Part shown: positions 5,233-5,524 of the stretch, piece by piece
How positions within the stretch are numbered: position 1 is the stretch's first letter
How the letters are laid out: each line of letters opens with the position of its first letter
Source: Deltaproteobacteria bacterium
GTDB lineage: Bacteria; Desulfobacterota; DSM-4660; Desulfatiglandales; B25-G16
Assembly (NCBI GenBank): GCA_019308645.1
Contig: JAFDHR010000185.1
Location: 1 to 5,524, forward strand
Direction: 5' to 3'
DNA length: 5,524 nucleotides
Made by a program: the position numbers and the translations under genes
The notes under the pieces: model-generated
Told to the model about the DNA's origin: nothing
Seen by the model: the letters and a program-made list of their open reading frames with translations, nothing else
Databases searched by the model: none

Positions 5233-5341
5233 GTAGCTTCACTCTCTCTACCTTATGGGTCTTCCACAGGAAATTGACCCTTATCCCTGTGGCCTTGATA
5301 TTAGCGTATTGAAATATGATATTCATTCTGTCTTTCGCCAT
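5213..5341 (-). CDS. Small 42-residue ORF (possible leader peptide or small protein)
   Basis: ATG at 5339-5341 opens 42 codons ending in TAG (5213-5215). The peptide starts MAKDRMNIIFQYANIK and ends VKLPGLIMP. It is basic, mixed in character, with no membrane helix or signal, and I recognise no family. A good promoter lies just upstream, giving a leader of about 20 nt. The ribosome site is modest (AAAGAG, 6 nt from the ATG). Earlier in-frame TTG and ATG codons at 5393-5395 and 5369-5371 fall inside the -35 and -10 boxes, so they would not be transcribed from that promoter. The strong terminator follows by about 20 bp. It may be a leader peptide, a small protein, or simply an open stretch inside a small RNA. 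Confidence 0.35.
   Translation of the reverse strand: MAKDRMNIIFQYANIKATGIRVNFLWKTHKVERVKLPGLIMP
5257..5292 (-). ncRNA. Possible pseudoknot within the small minus-strand transcript
   Basis: cctgtgg (5286-5292) and ccacagg (5264-5270) form a 7-bp stem with a 15-nt loop. Bases gaccc (5276-5280) in that loop are complementary to gggtc (5257-5261) outside it, so an H-type pseudoknot of 7 and 5 bp is geometrically possible. It lies inside the 42-codon ORF and could mean that the RNA itself, not the peptide, is the product. It is pattern-based only. Confidence 0.25.
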
Positions 5342-5366
5342 GATTTTCTCTTTGGTTAAGGCAGGA

Positions 5367-5395
5367 CTCATAAACAAACAGAATAAAAATGTCAA
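5367..5395 (-). promoter_or_regulatory. Sigma70-type promoter of the small minus-strand unit
   Basis: A perfect -35 TTGACA (5390-5395), an optimal 17-bp spacer and TATGAG (5367-5372, 4 of 6 matches) are present. The 30 bp upstream are A/T-rich (aatattc, aaaaat) and could act as an UP element. Transcription would start near 5360. With the terminator at 5153-5192 this predicts a discrete RNA of about 205 nt, or a leader of about 525 nt to the STAS-like gene if the terminator is bypassed. Confidence 0.65.
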
Positions 5396-5524
5396 GTATT
5401 TTTATGAAAACACTGAATATTCGATAAAATGCAACCACTTTTGGCTGATAACCATAGAATGGTGGCACAGAGGGCCTCAGAAATCCATGCTTTAATGAGA
5501 AATGCCGATGCATAGGTAGGTATG
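5396..5524. other. Right edge, no supported gene
   Basis: The 129 bp beyond the promoter contain stops in all plus-strand frames. One minus-strand frame is open from the edge to a TGA at 5392-5394 but gives no recognisable family sequence. It may be the tail of a gene outside the window or plain spacer. Confidence 0.4.

Noticed and set aside
5213..5395. 60-codon version of the small ORF starting at TTG
   Set aside because: The TTG is the -35 hexamer and the next ATG is inside the -10, so the downstream ATG at 5339-5341 is the only start this promoter could serve.
5301..5513. Minus-strand 70-codon frame across the promoter
   Set aside because: It spans the promoter and runs into the small ORF in another frame; no ribosome site or known motif. 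A hydrophobic stretch is explained by AT-rich promoter DNA.
5392..5523. Minus-strand frame open from the right edge, perhaps the tail of an outside gene
   Set aside because: About 43 codons with no family I can recognise; could not be supported from this end alone.

Overview
The window reads as a chromosomal piece of a free-living Gram-negative-type bacterium of moderate G+C. The style of the short Pit transporter with its DUF47 partner, the flavin-reductase tail and the intergenic tandem repeats suggest a Desulfobacterota-like (old Deltaproteobacteria) genome. That is an impression, not a placement. No rRNA, tRNA, CRISPR array or intact mobile element was found.

Layout, left to right. (1) Positions 2-112, + strand: the last 36 codons of a probable flavin reductase-like protein. 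(2) Positions 137-1835, - strand: a phosphate-uptake pair, a Pit-type permease followed by its PhoU-like DUF47 partner. (3) Positions 1836-2193: an AT-rich divergent intergenic region with an 8-bp-arm palindrome, a hairpin, overlapping candidate promoters and a possible 28-codon leader ORF facing pit. (4) Positions 2194-2997, + strand: a stand-alone HAD-IIB phosphatase. (5) Positions 3097-4833, - strand: a tight two-gene unit, a STAS-like protein 6 bp upstream of a MATE efflux transporter. (6) Positions 4834-5524: no conventional gene, but dense non-coding structure. It holds two adjacent degenerate tandem arrays (9-bp and 8-bp units), a GC-rich nested hairpin, and a compact minus-strand unit made of a TTGACA/TATGAG promoter, a 42-codon ORF and a very strong terminator.

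The most interesting signal is in that last unit. The 3' end of the 42-codon ORF contains 12 nt exactly complementary to the near half of the terminator hairpin, so the RNA can form either a terminator or a competing hairpin. An upstream stretch can in turn pair with the 12-nt segment. This four-segment layout is that of a transcription attenuator, and the next genes downstream on the same strand are the STAS and MATE genes. The alternative is a self-contained small RNA or small-protein gene whose terminator sequence was partly duplicated by chance or by repeat spread.

Pit and DUF47 probably act together in low-affinity phosphate uptake. The STAS-MATE pair suggests an efflux pump with a small cytoplasmic partner. 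The HAD gene has no functional link to its neighbours that the sequence shows.
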